From: Pseudomonas sessilinigenes
GTDB lineage: Bacteria > Pseudomonadota > Gammaproteobacteria > Pseudomonadales > Pseudomonadaceae
Length of the DNA stretch: 64,000 bases
Reading direction: 5' to 3'
NCBI RefSeq assembly: GCF_003850565.1
Contig: NZ_CP027706.1
Coordinates: 2,542,001-2,606,000, forward strand
Both the position numbers and the translations under genes were made by a program. Shown in pieces: positions 46,523 to 57,374 of the stretch; within the stretch, counting starts at the first letter, position 1, and every line of letters begins with the position of its first letter. The notes beneath the pieces were generated by a model. That model saw only the letters and a list, made by a program, of their open reading frames with translations, had not been told where the DNA came from and did no database searches.

Positions 46523-47889
46523 CACGCAGCCTCCACGTTGAGCATGAGTTGAGCATGCATGGCCTCGGCGGCCAGCTTGCCGTGCTGCACGGCCTGGACG
46601 GTGAGGTCCTGGCCGAGGCTGGTGCAGTCGCCACCGGCGTAGACTCCGGGAATGCTGGTGCGCAGTTGCTCGTCCACGGCGATGCGATCGCCGCTGCGCT
46701 TGAGCTCCCGGGCCAGCGGATCGTCCAGGCTGGCGCTGTCGAACGCCTGGCCGATGGCCTTGAAGATCGCGTCGGCGGCCAGCTCGAAGGTTTCGCCGGT
46801 GGTGTGCAGGCGACCCTCCACCAGTTGGGTCCGGGCAAAGCGCATGCCGCGCACCCGGCCCTGGTCGTCCAGCAATACCTGTTCGGGAGCGGCCCAGGTC
46901 AGCAACCGCACCTGGTTGGCCTTGGCGATGTCCTGCTCATGGCCGGTGGCGCCCATGTCGGCGGCGCCACGGCGGTACACCAGGTTGACGTCGCGGGCGC
47001 CGAGGCGGGCCATCTGCACCGCCATGTCGATGGCGGTATTGCCGGCGCCGATGACGATGCAGCGCTCGGCCAGGGGCAACTGGCCAAGGTCGTCGGTCTG
47101 GCGCAGCTCGCGGATATAGTCGGTGGCCGCCAGCAGCCCGGGGGCGTCCTCGTGCTCCAGGCCCAGGCGCTTGCTGGCCGCGAGGCCCAGGCCGAGGAAT
47201 ACCGCATCGAACTCTTGGTGCAGTTCGCTCAGGCTCAAGTTGTCGCCCAGTACCTGGCCATGGCGGATCTCGATGCCGCCGACGTCGAGCAGGAACTCCA
47301 GTTCGCGCTGGGCGAAATCGTCCACCAGCTTGTACTTGGCGATCCCGTATTCGTTGAGGCCCCCGGCTTTTTCCCGGGCCTCGAAGATCACCACCTCATG
47401 GCCGTGCAAGGCGCTGCGGTGGGCGCAGGACAGCCCGGCCGGGCCGGCGCCGACCACGGCGATACGCTTGCCGGTGGCGGCGGCGCGCTGGAACGGATGC
47501 TGGCTGAACTGCGCGTTGTCCAGGGCGTAGCGCTGCAGTTGGCCGATCAGCACCGGCGCGCATTCCTGGGCGTTGTTGCGCACGCAAGCCAGCTGGCACA
47601 GGACCTCGGTGGGGCAGACCCGGGCGCAGCTGCCGCCGAGGATATTCGCCGCGAGGATCTTCTGCGCCGCGCCCTGGACGTTGTCGGTGTGGATGTGGCG
47701 GATGAACGAGGGGATGTCGATCTCGCTGGGGCAGGCGTTGACGCAGGGCGCGTCGTAGCAGTACAGGCAGCGCGAAGCTTCCAGCTGCGCCTGGCGTGGG
47801 GTCAGGGGTGGCGCCAGGTCGCTGAAATGCTCGGCGAGGGTGACGCCGTCCAGGGTCGGACGGGGCAAGTGGTTCAGGGTCTGGATCAC
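46522..47889 (-). CDS. preT: NAD-dependent dihydropyrimidine dehydrogenase subunit PreT
   Basis: This 455-residue protein has an N-terminal iron-sulfur region (ASRCLYCYDAPCVNACPSEIDIPSF and GGSCARVCPTEVLCQLAC) and two nucleotide-binding domains (IAVVGAGPAGLSCAHRSAL; CIVIGAGNTAIDMAVQMA). It takes electrons from NADH and passes them to PreA. The start is a GTG at 47889 with GAGG eight bases upstream; it yields the family N-terminus MIQTLNHLP. Longer frames upstream are non-coding. Confidence 0.95.
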   Translation of the reverse strand: MIQTLNHLPRPTLDGVTLAEHFSDLAPPLTPRQAQLEASRCLYCYDAPCVNACPSEIDIPSFIRHIHTDNVQGAAQKILAANILGGSCARVCPTEVLCQLACVRNNAQECAPVLIGQLQRYALDNAQFSQHPFQRAAATGKRIAVVGAGPAGLSCAHRSALHGHEVVIFEAREKAGGLNEYGIAKYKLVDDFAQRELEFLLDVGGIEIRHGQVLGDNLSLSELHQEFDAVFLGLGLAASKRLGLEHEDAPGLLAATDYIRELRQTDDLGQLPLAERCIVIGAGNTAIDMAVQMARLGARDVNLVYRRGAADMGATGHEQDIAKANQVRLLTWAAPEQVLLDDQGRVRGMRFARTQLVEGRLHTTGETFELAADAIFKAIGQAFDSASLDDPLARELKRSGDRIAVDEQLRTSIPGVYAGGDCTSLGQDLTVQAVQHGKLAAEAMHAQLMLNVEAA

Positions 47890-47915
47890 GGTTCTGGCCT
47901 CAGGTTTTTTTATCG

Positions 47916-47934
47916 AATGCCTCTGATGGGCATT
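47916..47934. promoter_or_regulatory. Inverted repeat just upstream of preT
   Basis: AATGCC/GGCATT with a seven-base spacer lies 27 bases before the GTG start. It may be an operator or a leader hairpin. It is followed on the plus strand by TTTTT, so it could also stop antisense transcription. Confidence 0.4.
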
Positions 47935-47989
47935 GTTTTTCAGCGATGGAGCGGTTATCGCGCTGACCTCTGATTCGCTGCCGGTTTCT

Positions 47990-48146
47990 GTAGCCCCAGC
48001 GAGGTTTCGATCGGCAACGCAGTTGCCGCAAAACCTGCGCTTGCGGTGCGCCAGGTAGAACGCGATAGCCGGGTTACGGCCGCTTCGTCGGAATGCCGCC
48101 CAACCCGATCGCAGCCTCGCCAAGGCTCGGCAGCGGCTACAGGGCG
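47990..48146. repeat. Repeat element with CTGTAGCC/GGCTACAG ends
   Basis: The element is bounded by inverted CTGTAGCC and GGCTACAG and fills the gap between dihydropyrimidinase and preT. Its right part (GATCGCAGCC...GCTCGGCAGCGGCTACAG) resembles the elements at 41565, 53140 and 54276. It contains no open frame of interest and looks like a small palindromic mobile repeat. Confidence 0.7.
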
Positions 48147-48152
48147 ACAGGT

Positions 48153-50211
<2,059 letters not shown>

Positions 50212-51699
50212 ATGCAACAGATCAGATCCCAGGTGACCGAGCGCGCCGGCTTGTACGAGCTGGACGCCGGCAGCGACGTGCTCGACAGCCCCCGTTACAA
50301 CCACGACATCGCCCCGACCAAGGTCCAGGAACGCACCTGGAACAAGTGGCACATCACCGCGCTGTGGATCGGCATGTCGATCTGCGTGCCGACCTACACC
50401 CTGGGCGGGGTGCTCACCGCCTACTTCGGCCTGAGTGTCGGCGAGGCGCTGCTGGCGATCCTCTTGGCCAATGTCGTGGTGCTGTTGCCCCTGACCCTCA
50501 ATGCCTTCGCCGGCACCAAGTACGGCATTCCGTTCCCGGTGCTGCTGCGCTCGTCGTTCGGCATCATCGGCTCCAACGTGCCGTGCCTGATCCGCGCCCT
50601 GGTGGCCTGTGGCTGGTTCGGCATCCAGACCCTGTTCGGCGGCCTGGCCATCCACCTGTTCCTTGGCTCGATCTTTCCGGATTGGAAGGCCCTGGGCGGC
50701 ACCGGCGAGGTGATCGGCTTCATGCTGTTCTGGACCCTCAACCTGTGGGTGGTACTGCGCGGTGCGGAATCGATCAAGTGGCTGGAGACCTTGTCGGCGC
50801 CGCTGTTGGTGGCGGTGGGCATCGGGTTGCTGCTATGGGCCTTGCCCAGCGTATCGCTCGGTGAGTTGCTGGCGATCCCGCCCAAGCGTCCCGAAGGCGC
50901 CAGCGTCACCGGCTACTTCATGGCCGGGCTGACGGCCATGGTCGGTTTCTGGGCCACCTTGTCGCTGAACATCCCGGACTTCAGCCGCTACGCCAAGAGC
51001 CAGAAGGACCAGGTGCTGGGGCAGATCTTCGGCCTGCCGCTGACCATGTTCCTGTTCGCCGCCCTGGGAGTGGTGATGACCGCGGCCTCGGCCAAGCTGG
51101 TGGGGGTCACGGTCTCCGACCCGGTGAGCCTGATCGGGCATATCCAGAGCCCGGGCTGGGTGGCCGTGGCCATGGCGCTGATCATCATCGCCACGCTGTC
51201 GACCAACACCGCGGCCAACATCGTCTCGCCCACCAACGACTTCCAGAACATCGCCCCCAAGCTGATCGGCCGCACCACGGCGGTGATCCTCACCGGCCTG
51301 GTAGGGCTGGCGCTGATGGGCCACGAACTGCTCAAGAAGCTCGGCCTGCTGGTGTCCGACGTGAGCCTGGAAACCGTGTATTCCAACTGGCTGCTGGGCT
51401 ACTCCAGCCTCCTGGGGCCGATTGCCGGGATCATGGTAGTGGACTACTTCATCATTCGCAGGCAACGCCTGGACCTGGCCGGGTTGTACCGCGACGACGT
51501 GTACCCGGCGTGGAACTGGCACGGCTTCATCGCCTTCGCCATCCCGGTGGCGCTGACCCTGATGTCGCTGGGCAGCAGTGCCTTCAACTGGTTCTACAGC
51601 TACGGCTGGTTCACCGGTTCGGCCCTGGGCGGGCTCATCTACTACGGCCTGTGCAACCTGCGCAGCCCGCAGGGCGTGAGCGCCAAGACGCCGGTGTGA
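50212..51699 (+). CDS. NCS1-family nucleobase:cation symporter
   Basis: This 495-residue inner-membrane protein has about twelve hydrophobic segments and NCS1 signatures: YNHDIAPTKVQERTWNKWHITALWIGMSICVPTYTLGG at the N-terminus, RSSFGIIGSNVPCLIRALVACGWFGIQT, and NIPDFSRYAKSQKDQ. These resemble bacterial uracil, allantoin and hydantoin carriers. GGAG precedes the ATG at 50212. Position beside dihydropyrimidinase and the amidohydrolase suggests uptake of uracil, thymine or dihydropyrimidines. Confidence 0.93.
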   Translation: MQQIRSQVTERAGLYELDAGSDVLDSPRYNHDIAPTKVQERTWNKWHITALWIGMSICVPTYTLGGVLTAYFGLSVGEALLAILLANVVVLLPLTLNAFAGTKYGIPFPVLLRSSFGIIGSNVPCLIRALVACGWFGIQTLFGGLAIHLFLGSIFPDWKALGGTGEVIGFMLFWTLNLWVVLRGAESIKWLETLSAPLLVAVGIGLLLWALPSVSLGELLAIPPKRPEGASVTGYFMAGLTAMVGFWATLSLNIPDFSRYAKSQKDQVLGQIFGLPLTMFLFAALGVVMTAASAKLVGVTVSDPVSLIGHIQSPGWVAVAMALIIIATLSTNTAANIVSPTNDFQNIAPKLIGRTTAVILTGLVGLALMGHELLKKLGLLVSDVSLETVYSNWLLGYSSLLGPIAGIMVVDYFIIRRQRLDLAGLYRDDVYPAWNWHGFIAFAIPVALTLMSLGSSAFNWFYSYGWFTGSALGGLIYYGLCNLRSPQGVSAKTPV

Positions 51700-51710
51700 T
51701 GCATTGAGAG

Positions 51711-51765
51711 CATCGCGGGCAAGTCGCATCGCCGCCCGCTCGCTCCTGCAGGGAACGCGGGGCTT
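51711..51765. repeat. Partial GCGGGCAAG...GCTCGCTCCTGCAG repeat
   Basis: Half of the same REP family as 27091-27186, lying between the permease and the amidohydrolase gene. Confidence 0.6.
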
Positions 51766-51851
51766 GTTCACAAACAATCCACCAGACACCACAGCACTCA
51801 AGACGAGCACGACCTTGTCGACCACAACCAGAAAAGCCTGAGGAGATCACC

Positions 51852-53126
51852 ATGAACGCTGCCGTCGACGTTCTGCAATCCAGCCATCAGCACATCAACC
51901 GCGACCGCCTGTGGCAGTCGCTCATGGAGCTGGCCCGGCTCGGCGCCACGGTCAAGGGCGGGGTCTGCCGCCTGGCCCTGACCGACCTCGACCGCCAGGC
52001 CCGTGACCTGTTCGTCACCTGGTGCGAGGAGGCCGGGTGCACGGTCAGCGTGGACGGCATCGGCAACATCTTCGCCCGCCGCCCCGGGCGCAACCCGCAG
52101 TTGCCTCCGGTGATGACCGGCAGCCATATCGACACCCAGCCCACCGGGGGCAAGTTCGATGGTTGCTTTGGCGTGCTGGCGGGGCTTGAGGTGTTGCGCA
52201 CCCTCAACGACCTCAAGCTGGAAACCGAGGCCCCCCTGGAAGTGGTGGTGTGGACCAACGAGGAAGGCTCGCGCTTCCCACCGTGCATGATGGGCTCCGG
52301 GGTGTTCGCCGAGAAATTCACCCTGCAGGACACCCTGGCCAGGACCGATGCCGAGGGCATCAGCGTCGGCGCGGCGCTGAACGCCATCGGCTACGCCGGC
52401 ACGCGCCAAGTCAGCGGGCATCCGGTGGGGGCCTACTTCGAGGCGCATATCGAGCAGGGGCCGATTCTTGAAGATGAGCGCAAGACCATCGGCGTGGTGC
52501 TCGGCGCCCTCGGGCAGAAGTGGTTCGACCTCAAGCTGCGCGGGGTCGAGGCCCATGCCGGCCCGACCCCGATGCACCTGCGCAAGGACGCCCTGGTCGG
52601 CGCCGCGGCGGTGGTGGCGGCGGTCAACCGTGCGGCCCTCGGCCATCAACCCCACGCCTGCGGCACTGTCGGTTGCCTGCAGGCCTACCCGGGCTCGCGC
52701 AACGTGATTCCCGGCGAGGTGCGCATGACCCTGGACTTCCGTCACTTGGAGCCTGCGCGCCTGGACTCGATGATCGCCGAGGTGCGCCAGGTGATCGAAT
52801 GCACGTGCGAGGAACACGGCCTGAGTTTCGAGCTGACCCCGACGGCGGACTTCCCGCCGCTGTACTTCCACAAGGTGTGCGTCGAGGCCGTGCGCGGCGC
52901 CGCCGAGGGCCTGGGCTTGTCGCACATGGACATCGTCAGTGGCGCCGGGCATGACGCGATCTTCGTCGCCGAACTGGGGCCGGCGGGGATGATCTTCGTG
53001 CCCTGCGAAGGCGGCATCAGCCACAACGAAATCGAGAACGCCGATCCTGACGACCTGGCCGCCGGCTGCGCGGTGCTGCTGCGCGCCATGCTCGCCGCCT
53101 CCCAGACCATCAGCCTGACCTCCTGA
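51852..53126 (+). CDS. Zn-dependent N-carbamoyl-beta-alanine/allantoate amidohydrolase-family enzyme
   Basis: This 424-residue M20-type hydrolase (HyuC/AllC family) has metal ligands in TGSHIDTQPTGGKFDG and WTNEEGSRFPP, EAHIEQGPILE after the lid region, and SGAGHDAIFVA near the C-terminus. In this locus it most likely cleaves N-carbamoyl-beta-alanine to beta-alanine, CO2 and ammonia, the third step of reductive pyrimidine breakdown. Allantoate as substrate cannot be excluded from sequence. GAGGAGATC precedes the ATG. Confidence 0.92.
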   Translation: MNAAVDVLQSSHQHINRDRLWQSLMELARLGATVKGGVCRLALTDLDRQARDLFVTWCEEAGCTVSVDGIGNIFARRPGRNPQLPPVMTGSHIDTQPTGGKFDGCFGVLAGLEVLRTLNDLKLETEAPLEVVVWTNEEGSRFPPCMMGSGVFAEKFTLQDTLARTDAEGISVGAALNAIGYAGTRQVSGHPVGAYFEAHIEQGPILEDERKTIGVVLGALGQKWFDLKLRGVEAHAGPTPMHLRKDALVGAAAVVAAVNRAALGHQPHACGTVGCLQAYPGSRNVIPGEVRMTLDFRHLEPARLDSMIAEVRQVIECTCEEHGLSFELTPTADFPPLYFHKVCVEAVRGAAEGLGLSHMDIVSGAGHDAIFVAELGPAGMIFVPCEGGISHNEIENADPDDLAAGCAVLLRAMLAASQTISLTS

Positions 53127-53139
53127 CTGCCGTCCCCGG

Positions 53140-53195
53140 CCTGCGAGCACTGCGTCCTCGTACGCAACTTCGCAGGCTCAGCAGCGGCTACAGGT
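53140..53195. repeat. Copy of the AGCGGCTACAGG repeat
   Basis: The stretch contains the inverted GCGAGCACTGCG/CGCAGGCTC segments and the shared CAGCAGCGGCTACAGG end. It lies directly after the amidohydrolase gene. Confidence 0.55.
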
Positions 53196-53227
53196 TTGCA
53201 TGGGTAACGAACGTTTGGCTGACGCTA

Positions 53228-53276
53228 AGCTAATTCCTAAAAATTATTTATTTTCTAATTATTAGATCAATTAGCT
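53228..53276. promoter_or_regulatory. AT-rich inverted repeat upstream of the ssuA-like gene
   Basis: AGCTAATT (53228-53235) and AATTAGCT (53269-53276) are exact inverted repeats around a strongly AT-rich core. They lie 36 bases before the start codon and may be the promoter/operator. A GG-N10-GC pair just before it (TGGCTGACGCTAAGCT) resembles a sigma-54 element but lacks the TT of the -12 box. Confidence 0.4.
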
Positions 53277-53311
53277 TTTAGCGACTGTCCTCTCCCAGAA
53301 GGTTCGCCCCC

Positions 53312-54280
53312 ATGCGCCAACCCTTTGCTTTGCCTCGTCGCTTGTCGCTCTCCGTCCTTGTCGCCCTGGCGCTGGGCATGGCCTGCAACGCCCAGGCCGA
53401 CACCAGCCTGCGCATCGGCTACCAGAAGTCCTCGACCCTGCTGGCAGTGCTCAAGGCCCAGGGCACCCTGGAAAAGCAACTGGCGGGGCAAGGGGTGAAC
53501 ATCACCTGGCACGAGTTCACCAGCGGTTTGCCCCTGGCCGAATCGCTGAACGTGGGCAATGTCGATATCAGCGCCGATGTCGCCGACACCGTGCCGGTGT
53601 TCGCCCAGGCCGCCGGTGCCAGGTTGACCTACTTCGCCACCGAGACCCCATCGCCTGCGGCCCAGTCCATCGTCATCGGCAAGGATTCGCCGCTCAAGTC
53701 CCTGGCCGATCTCAAGGGCAAGCGCATCGCCGTGACCAAGGCTGCCGGCAGCCATTACCTGCTGATCGCCGCGTTGCGCGAGGTGGGCTTGAGCTTCGCC
53801 GATATCCAGCCGGTGTACCTGACCCCCGCCGATGGCCGCGCCGCCCTGGAAACCGCCAAGGTCGATGCCTGGGTCACCTGGGAACCCTTCGTCGCCAGCG
53901 CCGAGCGCCAGCAGGGTGCACGGGTACTGCACGACGGCCAGGGCCTGGCCAGCTACCGCCGCTACTACCTGGCCTCCAACGACTACGCCAAGGCCCATCC
54001 CGAGGTGTTGCAGCAGGTATTTACCGAGTTGCAGAAAACCGGCGCCTGGGTCAAGGCCAACCCGGCACAAGCGGCCAAGCTGCTGGGCCCGCTATGGGGC
54101 AACCTCGACGTCCCGACCGTAGAACTGGCTAACAGCCGCCGCACCTACCAGGTCGAGCCCGTACAGGTGCAAGCCCTGGGCGAACAGCAGAAGATCGCCG
54201 ACACCTTCTACCAGGAGAAACTCCTGCCCAGGCCCGTGGATGCCCGGGCCGTACAGCTCTGGAGCCCCAAGCATCTGTAG
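53312..54280 (+). CDS. Aliphatic sulfonate-type ABC transporter substrate-binding protein
   Basis: This 322-residue periplasmic protein has a signal peptide ending ACNAQAD and an SsuA/NMT1-like fold (LRIGYQKSSTLLAVLKAQGTLEKQL, then GLPLAESLNVGNVDISADVADTVPVFAQAAGA). This pattern is seen in SsuA proteins that bind alkanesulfonates or taurine. No permease, ATPase or monooxygenase gene is adjacent, so it must work with components encoded elsewhere or is an orphan. It sits between two repeat elements. Confidence 0.88.
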   Translation: MRQPFALPRRLSLSVLVALALGMACNAQADTSLRIGYQKSSTLLAVLKAQGTLEKQLAGQGVNITWHEFTSGLPLAESLNVGNVDISADVADTVPVFAQAAGARLTYFATETPSPAAQSIVIGKDSPLKSLADLKGKRIAVTKAAGSHYLLIAALREVGLSFADIQPVYLTPADGRAALETAKVDAWVTWEPFVASAERQQGARVLHDGQGLASYRRYYLASNDYAKAHPEVLQQVFTELQKTGAWVKANPAQAAKLLGPLWGNLDVPTVELANSRRTYQVEPVQVQALGEQQKIADTFYQEKLLPRPVDARAVQLWSPKHL

Positions 54281-54348
54281 CCGCTGCCGCGAGACCCCAC
54301 GACACGCTGCATCAGGCCCCGCTGCGCAGCCTCACCCAGCCGCTACAG
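54276..54348. repeat. Repeat element with CTGTAGCCGCTG/CAGCCGCTACAG ends
   Basis: Inverted ends CTGTAGCCGCTG and CAGCCGCTACAG bound a short element between the convergent ssuA-like and HAD genes. The first bases include the stop codon of the binding protein and the last overlap the 3' end of the HAD gene. It probably acts as a terminator. Confidence 0.7.
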
Positions 54349-54966
54349 CGTCACGCCCAGCGCTTGCAATTGTTCACGCGTTTTCTGCGCCGAAAGATGG
54401 TGGATGGCATTCCAGCCCAGGGCCCTGGCCGCCTGGATATTCGGCTCATGGTCGTCGATGAACGCCAGTTCCTCGGGGGCGATGTCCGGCAGGTGGGCGC
54501 GGATGCGTTGCACCGTGGTGTGGTAGATCGGCGGCTCGGGCTTGAGCTGGTGCTCCTGGCCGGACACCACGATGTCGCGCAGAAGCCGCAGGAAAGGGTA
54601 GTTGTCCCAGGCGTAGGGAAAGGTCTCGCGGGACCAGTTGGTCAAGCCGAACAGCGGCATCTGCGCCTGGTGCAGCTCCTCCAGCAGGGCCACGCCGTCG
54701 TCCAGCTGTCCGCGCAGCATTTCCACCCAGCGCCCGTAATAGGCTTCGATCAGCGCTGCATGCTCGGGGTGCTCGGCCACCAGGCTGCGGGTGCCCTCGG
54801 CCAGGCTGCGACCGCCGTCTTGCCGGGTGTTCCAGGCCTGGGTGCAGATGGTGTCGAGGAACCATTGGCGGTGTTGATCATCGGGGATCAGTTGCCGGTA
54901 CAGATGATGGGGACTCCAGTCGAACAGCACGCCACCGAAGTCGAAAACCACAGCACGAATCGTCAT
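54343..54966 (-). CDS. HAD-superfamily hydrolase (YihX-like)
   Basis: This 207-residue protein has HAD motif I VVFDFGGVLFDW, motif II in GLTNWSRE, motif III lysine in QLKPEPPIY and motif IV FIDDHEPNIQAA. The layout matches the haloacid-dehalogenase-like subclass that includes YihX phosphatases acting on sugar phosphates. The ATG at 54966 is preferred because AGGAA lies at good spacing. Substrate unknown. Confidence 0.88.
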   Translation of the reverse strand: MTIRAVVFDFGGVLFDWSPHHLYRQLIPDDQHRQWFLDTICTQAWNTRQDGGRSLAEGTRSLVAEHPEHAALIEAYYGRWVEMLRGQLDDGVALLEELHQAQMPLFGLTNWSRETFPYAWDNYPFLRLLRDIVVSGQEHQLKPEPPIYHTTVQRIRAHLPDIAPEELAFIDDHEPNIQAARALGWNAIHHLSAQKTREQLQALGVTL

Positions 54967-55126
54967 GGACATTTCCTGTTGAGCGGTTGAGGGCAGGGGC
55001 CATCCTGCGACGCCAGCCGGCACAATGCAATTTGTCCTGCGCCATTGGTCCGGTTCACGGCACCCACGGGCTCGATTGCGATCTATGCCTGTACCCGTCA
55101 CGCAGGCATTCGCGCAGGAGGAGTCC

Positions 55127-55333
55127 ATGAGCACCCGGCAACCCACCGGACCGAGTTCGTCCGAGCACGCCACAGGCCGTCATGACCCGGGATTCGATCC
55201 CGACTCACCGGACCTGGCCGACCCCCAGGTCGATCCGGTAGGCCCGGCGAGGGCCCCGCTGGATCGGCCGCCACCGGAGCATGAGCGCAAGCGCTCCCGA
55301 GCCTATGATCCGTTGGCCAACCTGAAGAAGTGA
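55127..55333 (+). CDS. Small acidic, proline-rich hypothetical protein
   Basis: This 68-residue protein has no membrane segment and is rich in Pro, Asp and Arg (PGFDPDSPDLADPQVDPVGP), so it is likely disordered. A strong AGGAGG lies seven bases before the ATG. It ends with YDPLANLKK. I do not recognise a function. Confidence 0.6.
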   Translation: MSTRQPTGPSSSEHATGRHDPGFDPDSPDLADPQVDPVGPARAPLDRPPPEHERKRSRAYDPLANLKK

Positions 55334-55436
55334 AGCGAGTGCGCCGGGCATGCCGACATGCGGCAGTCGCCGGTTCCACGTGCGGGTGTAAGGTGGACCG
55401 GCCAGCCTCAGGCTCGCTGACGATAAGGAGGTGTGT

Positions 55437-55622
55437 ATGAGTACGCCACTGCTGAACAAGATGCAGATCAATGGCTATCAGGTACTGAGCGTCAATAACG
55501 GACCCTGGAAGGTCTGCACCCCGGGCGACCGGCTTGCCACCTTCGGCACCCGGGAAGAGGCTCTGGCCTTCGCCGCTGCCTTGCCGGTACGCAAGGATCG
55601 GCCCAGGCCCACCGCACGATAG
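55437..55622 (+). CDS. Small DUF2188-like protein
   Basis: This 61-residue protein has the pattern GPWKVCTPGDRLATFGTREEALAFAAAL, resembling the DUF2188 beta-alpha repeat (W-K-V ... A at the helix start). AAGGAGG lies seven bases before the ATG at 55437; an in-frame GTG two codons earlier is too close to it. Function unknown. It is followed by a strong terminator. Confidence 0.6.
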   Translation: MSTPLLNKMQINGYQVLSVNNGPWKVCTPGDRLATFGTREEALAFAAALPVRKDRPRPTAR

Positions 55623-55637
55623 CTGACTGGCAACGAG

Positions 55638-55663
55638 AAGCCCCGGTTCGTCCGGGGCTTTTT
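55638..55663 (+). terminator. Rho-independent terminator
   Basis: AAGCCCCGG/CCGGGGCTT with a five-base loop is followed by TTTTT. It ends the small-protein transcript; on the other strand it lies downstream of the MFS gene. Confidence 0.85.
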
Positions 55664-55695
55664 GTTGCGCGCTAGCTGCGTTGGCCGGTGCTGCG

Positions 55696-57231
55696 TCAGT
55701 CACCCTTGGCCAGGTCGGCTATGGGCGAGAGGGTGCGCGGCCGATACTTGCCAAAGACCCGCAGCGCCAGTAACGCCAGGACCAGGGTAGCGCTGGCGCC
55801 GTAGCCCAGGACCCAGCCGATTCCCTGCATCAATGCGTGACGCGCCAGGTCGATGGGAACCCCCAGCGCTTCAGCGGCCGTGAAGTTGCCTGCGCAGATG
55901 GCGTCCACCAGTGCACGCCCCGCCTGGACCCCGAGAGGGGCCAGGCTTTGCTCCAGCGACCAGGAGACTCCCAGCCCCAGGATCAATCCCATCACGGCAA
56001 TGTTGATGGACAGCGAAATCATCCGTGCACTGAACTCCATGCCAGAGGCCATGCCTGCGCGCTCCGCTGGGAGAGCCCCGGTGGCGGTGTTGGTGACGCA
56101 GGTGGTGGTCAGGCCGACTCCCGCGCCTGCCAGCAGGCAGCCAGGCAGCAGGCTGGCCCAACCGGCGTAGGACGTGGTGACGGCAAGGCCCAGGAGTCCA
56201 AACCCCAGGGCTATGGCGAACATCCCAAGGGGGATCACCCAGCCAGGGCCGCGCTTGGCCAGCATCTTCTCCGCCAAGGGCGGCACGAGGCAGATCGGCA
56301 GGGTGTAGGTGAGTACGATCAGCCCGGACTGCACGCCGTCATAACCCAGTGCCGACTGCAGGTAGAGGGGAAAGTAGATGATGAAGGGCCAGAAGCTGAA
56401 GTTCATGGCGCAGGCCCCCAGCAGGGCTCCGGAGAAGTGGCGGATACCAAAGGCCTTGAAATCGAAGATGGGCCGTTCGGCCCGGCGCTCGATCACGACG
56501 AAGAGCAGCAGGCAGGCGAGGCTGGCCGCCAGCACGCCCCTTGCGCCGGCACTCCCGAGGCCGAGCTCCTGGCCCTGGGTGATCAGGTAGACGCAACCGA
56601 ACACCGCCAGTGGCAAGGTGATCATGCCGCCGATGTCGATACCGGTGGTGTGCGGGTCGGCCGACTCTTGCACTCCGCGTTGGGTCAGGGCAAGGGTCAG
56701 CAGCGCCAGGACCCCATGGATCAGGAACACCCATTGCCAGCTCGAAGCCGCCAGGATCGCCCCGCCAACGACCGGGCCGGTGCCCAGGCCCAAGCCGAAG
56801 ACCACGCCCCAGCAGGAGAATGCCACGCCCCGTTCGGGGCCTTCGCGAAACTGTTGGGAGAGGATCGCCACCTGGCAGGCCAGCATCCCTGCGGCACTGA
56901 CACCCTGGCCGAATCGCGCGGCAATCAGCAGCGGGGCATTGCTGGCCAGGCCGCAGACCAGTGACGCCACGCCGAAAGCCGCGACGTTGAGCATGAACAG
57001 GCGCTTGCGGCCATAGCGGTCGGCCAAGGCGCCCATGGCGATGAGCATGGCGCACATCGCGATGGTGTAGGCGTTCATGATCCATTGCAGTTGCCGGAAG
57101 TCGGCGGCCAATGTGTGTTCAAGCGTGGGCAGGATGGCGGGGATGCTGGTGATTTCCAAACCGAGCATCGTGGCGGACAGGCAGACCGCCATCAGGGCGA
57201 TCCGGTTTCTGGATGATGCAATTGCGCTCAT
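55696..57231 (-). CDS. MFS transporter of the DHA2 family
   Basis: This protein of about 511 residues has about fourteen hydrophobic segments and MFS motif A GALADRYGRKRLF after TM2. TM1 runs IALMAVCLSATMLGLEITSIP and the motif C-like GPVVGGAILAASSWQWVF lies in TM5. It is a probable proton-driven exporter. The start is uncertain: the ATG at 57231 has CAGGAG at rather long spacing, and an in-frame GTG four codons upstream is too close to the same site. It is divergent from a LysR gene. Confidence 0.88.
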   Translation of the reverse strand: MSAIASSRNRIALMAVCLSATMLGLEITSIPAILPTLEHTLAADFRQLQWIMNAYTIAMCAMLIAMGALADRYGRKRLFMLNVAAFGVASLVCGLASNAPLLIAARFGQGVSAAGMLACQVAILSQQFREGPERGVAFSCWGVVFGLGLGTGPVVGGAILAASSWQWVFLIHGVLALLTLALTQRGVQESADPHTTGIDIGGMITLPLAVFGCVYLITQGQELGLGSAGARGVLAASLACLLLFVVIERRAERPIFDFKAFGIRHFSGALLGACAMNFSFWPFIIYFPLYLQSALGYDGVQSGLIVLTYTLPICLVPPLAEKMLAKRGPGWVIPLGMFAIALGFGLLGLAVTTSYAGWASLLPGCLLAGAGVGLTTTCVTNTATGALPAERAGMASGMEFSARMISLSINIAVMGLILGLGVSWSLEQSLAPLGVQAGRALVDAICAGNFTAAEALGVPIDLARHALMQGIGWVLGYGASATLVLALLALRVFGKYRPRTLSPIADLAKGD

Positions 57232-57374
57232 TGTGCAGGTCACTCCTGGATCGAATCAGCGCGGGTTGATAGAACCCCGGGACGTCCGGGCAGCGCTGAT
57301 CAAGCGCTAGCGATGCTAAACACAACGAAATAGAATCACCCGCCATATCTATGACAACAATTTGGGATGTCTCC

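Noticed and set aside
53217..53230. Sigma-54 promoter for the ssuA-like gene
   Set aside because: The GG-N10-GC spacing is right, but the -12 element reads AAGC and lies 80 bases from the start codon, so support is too weak.
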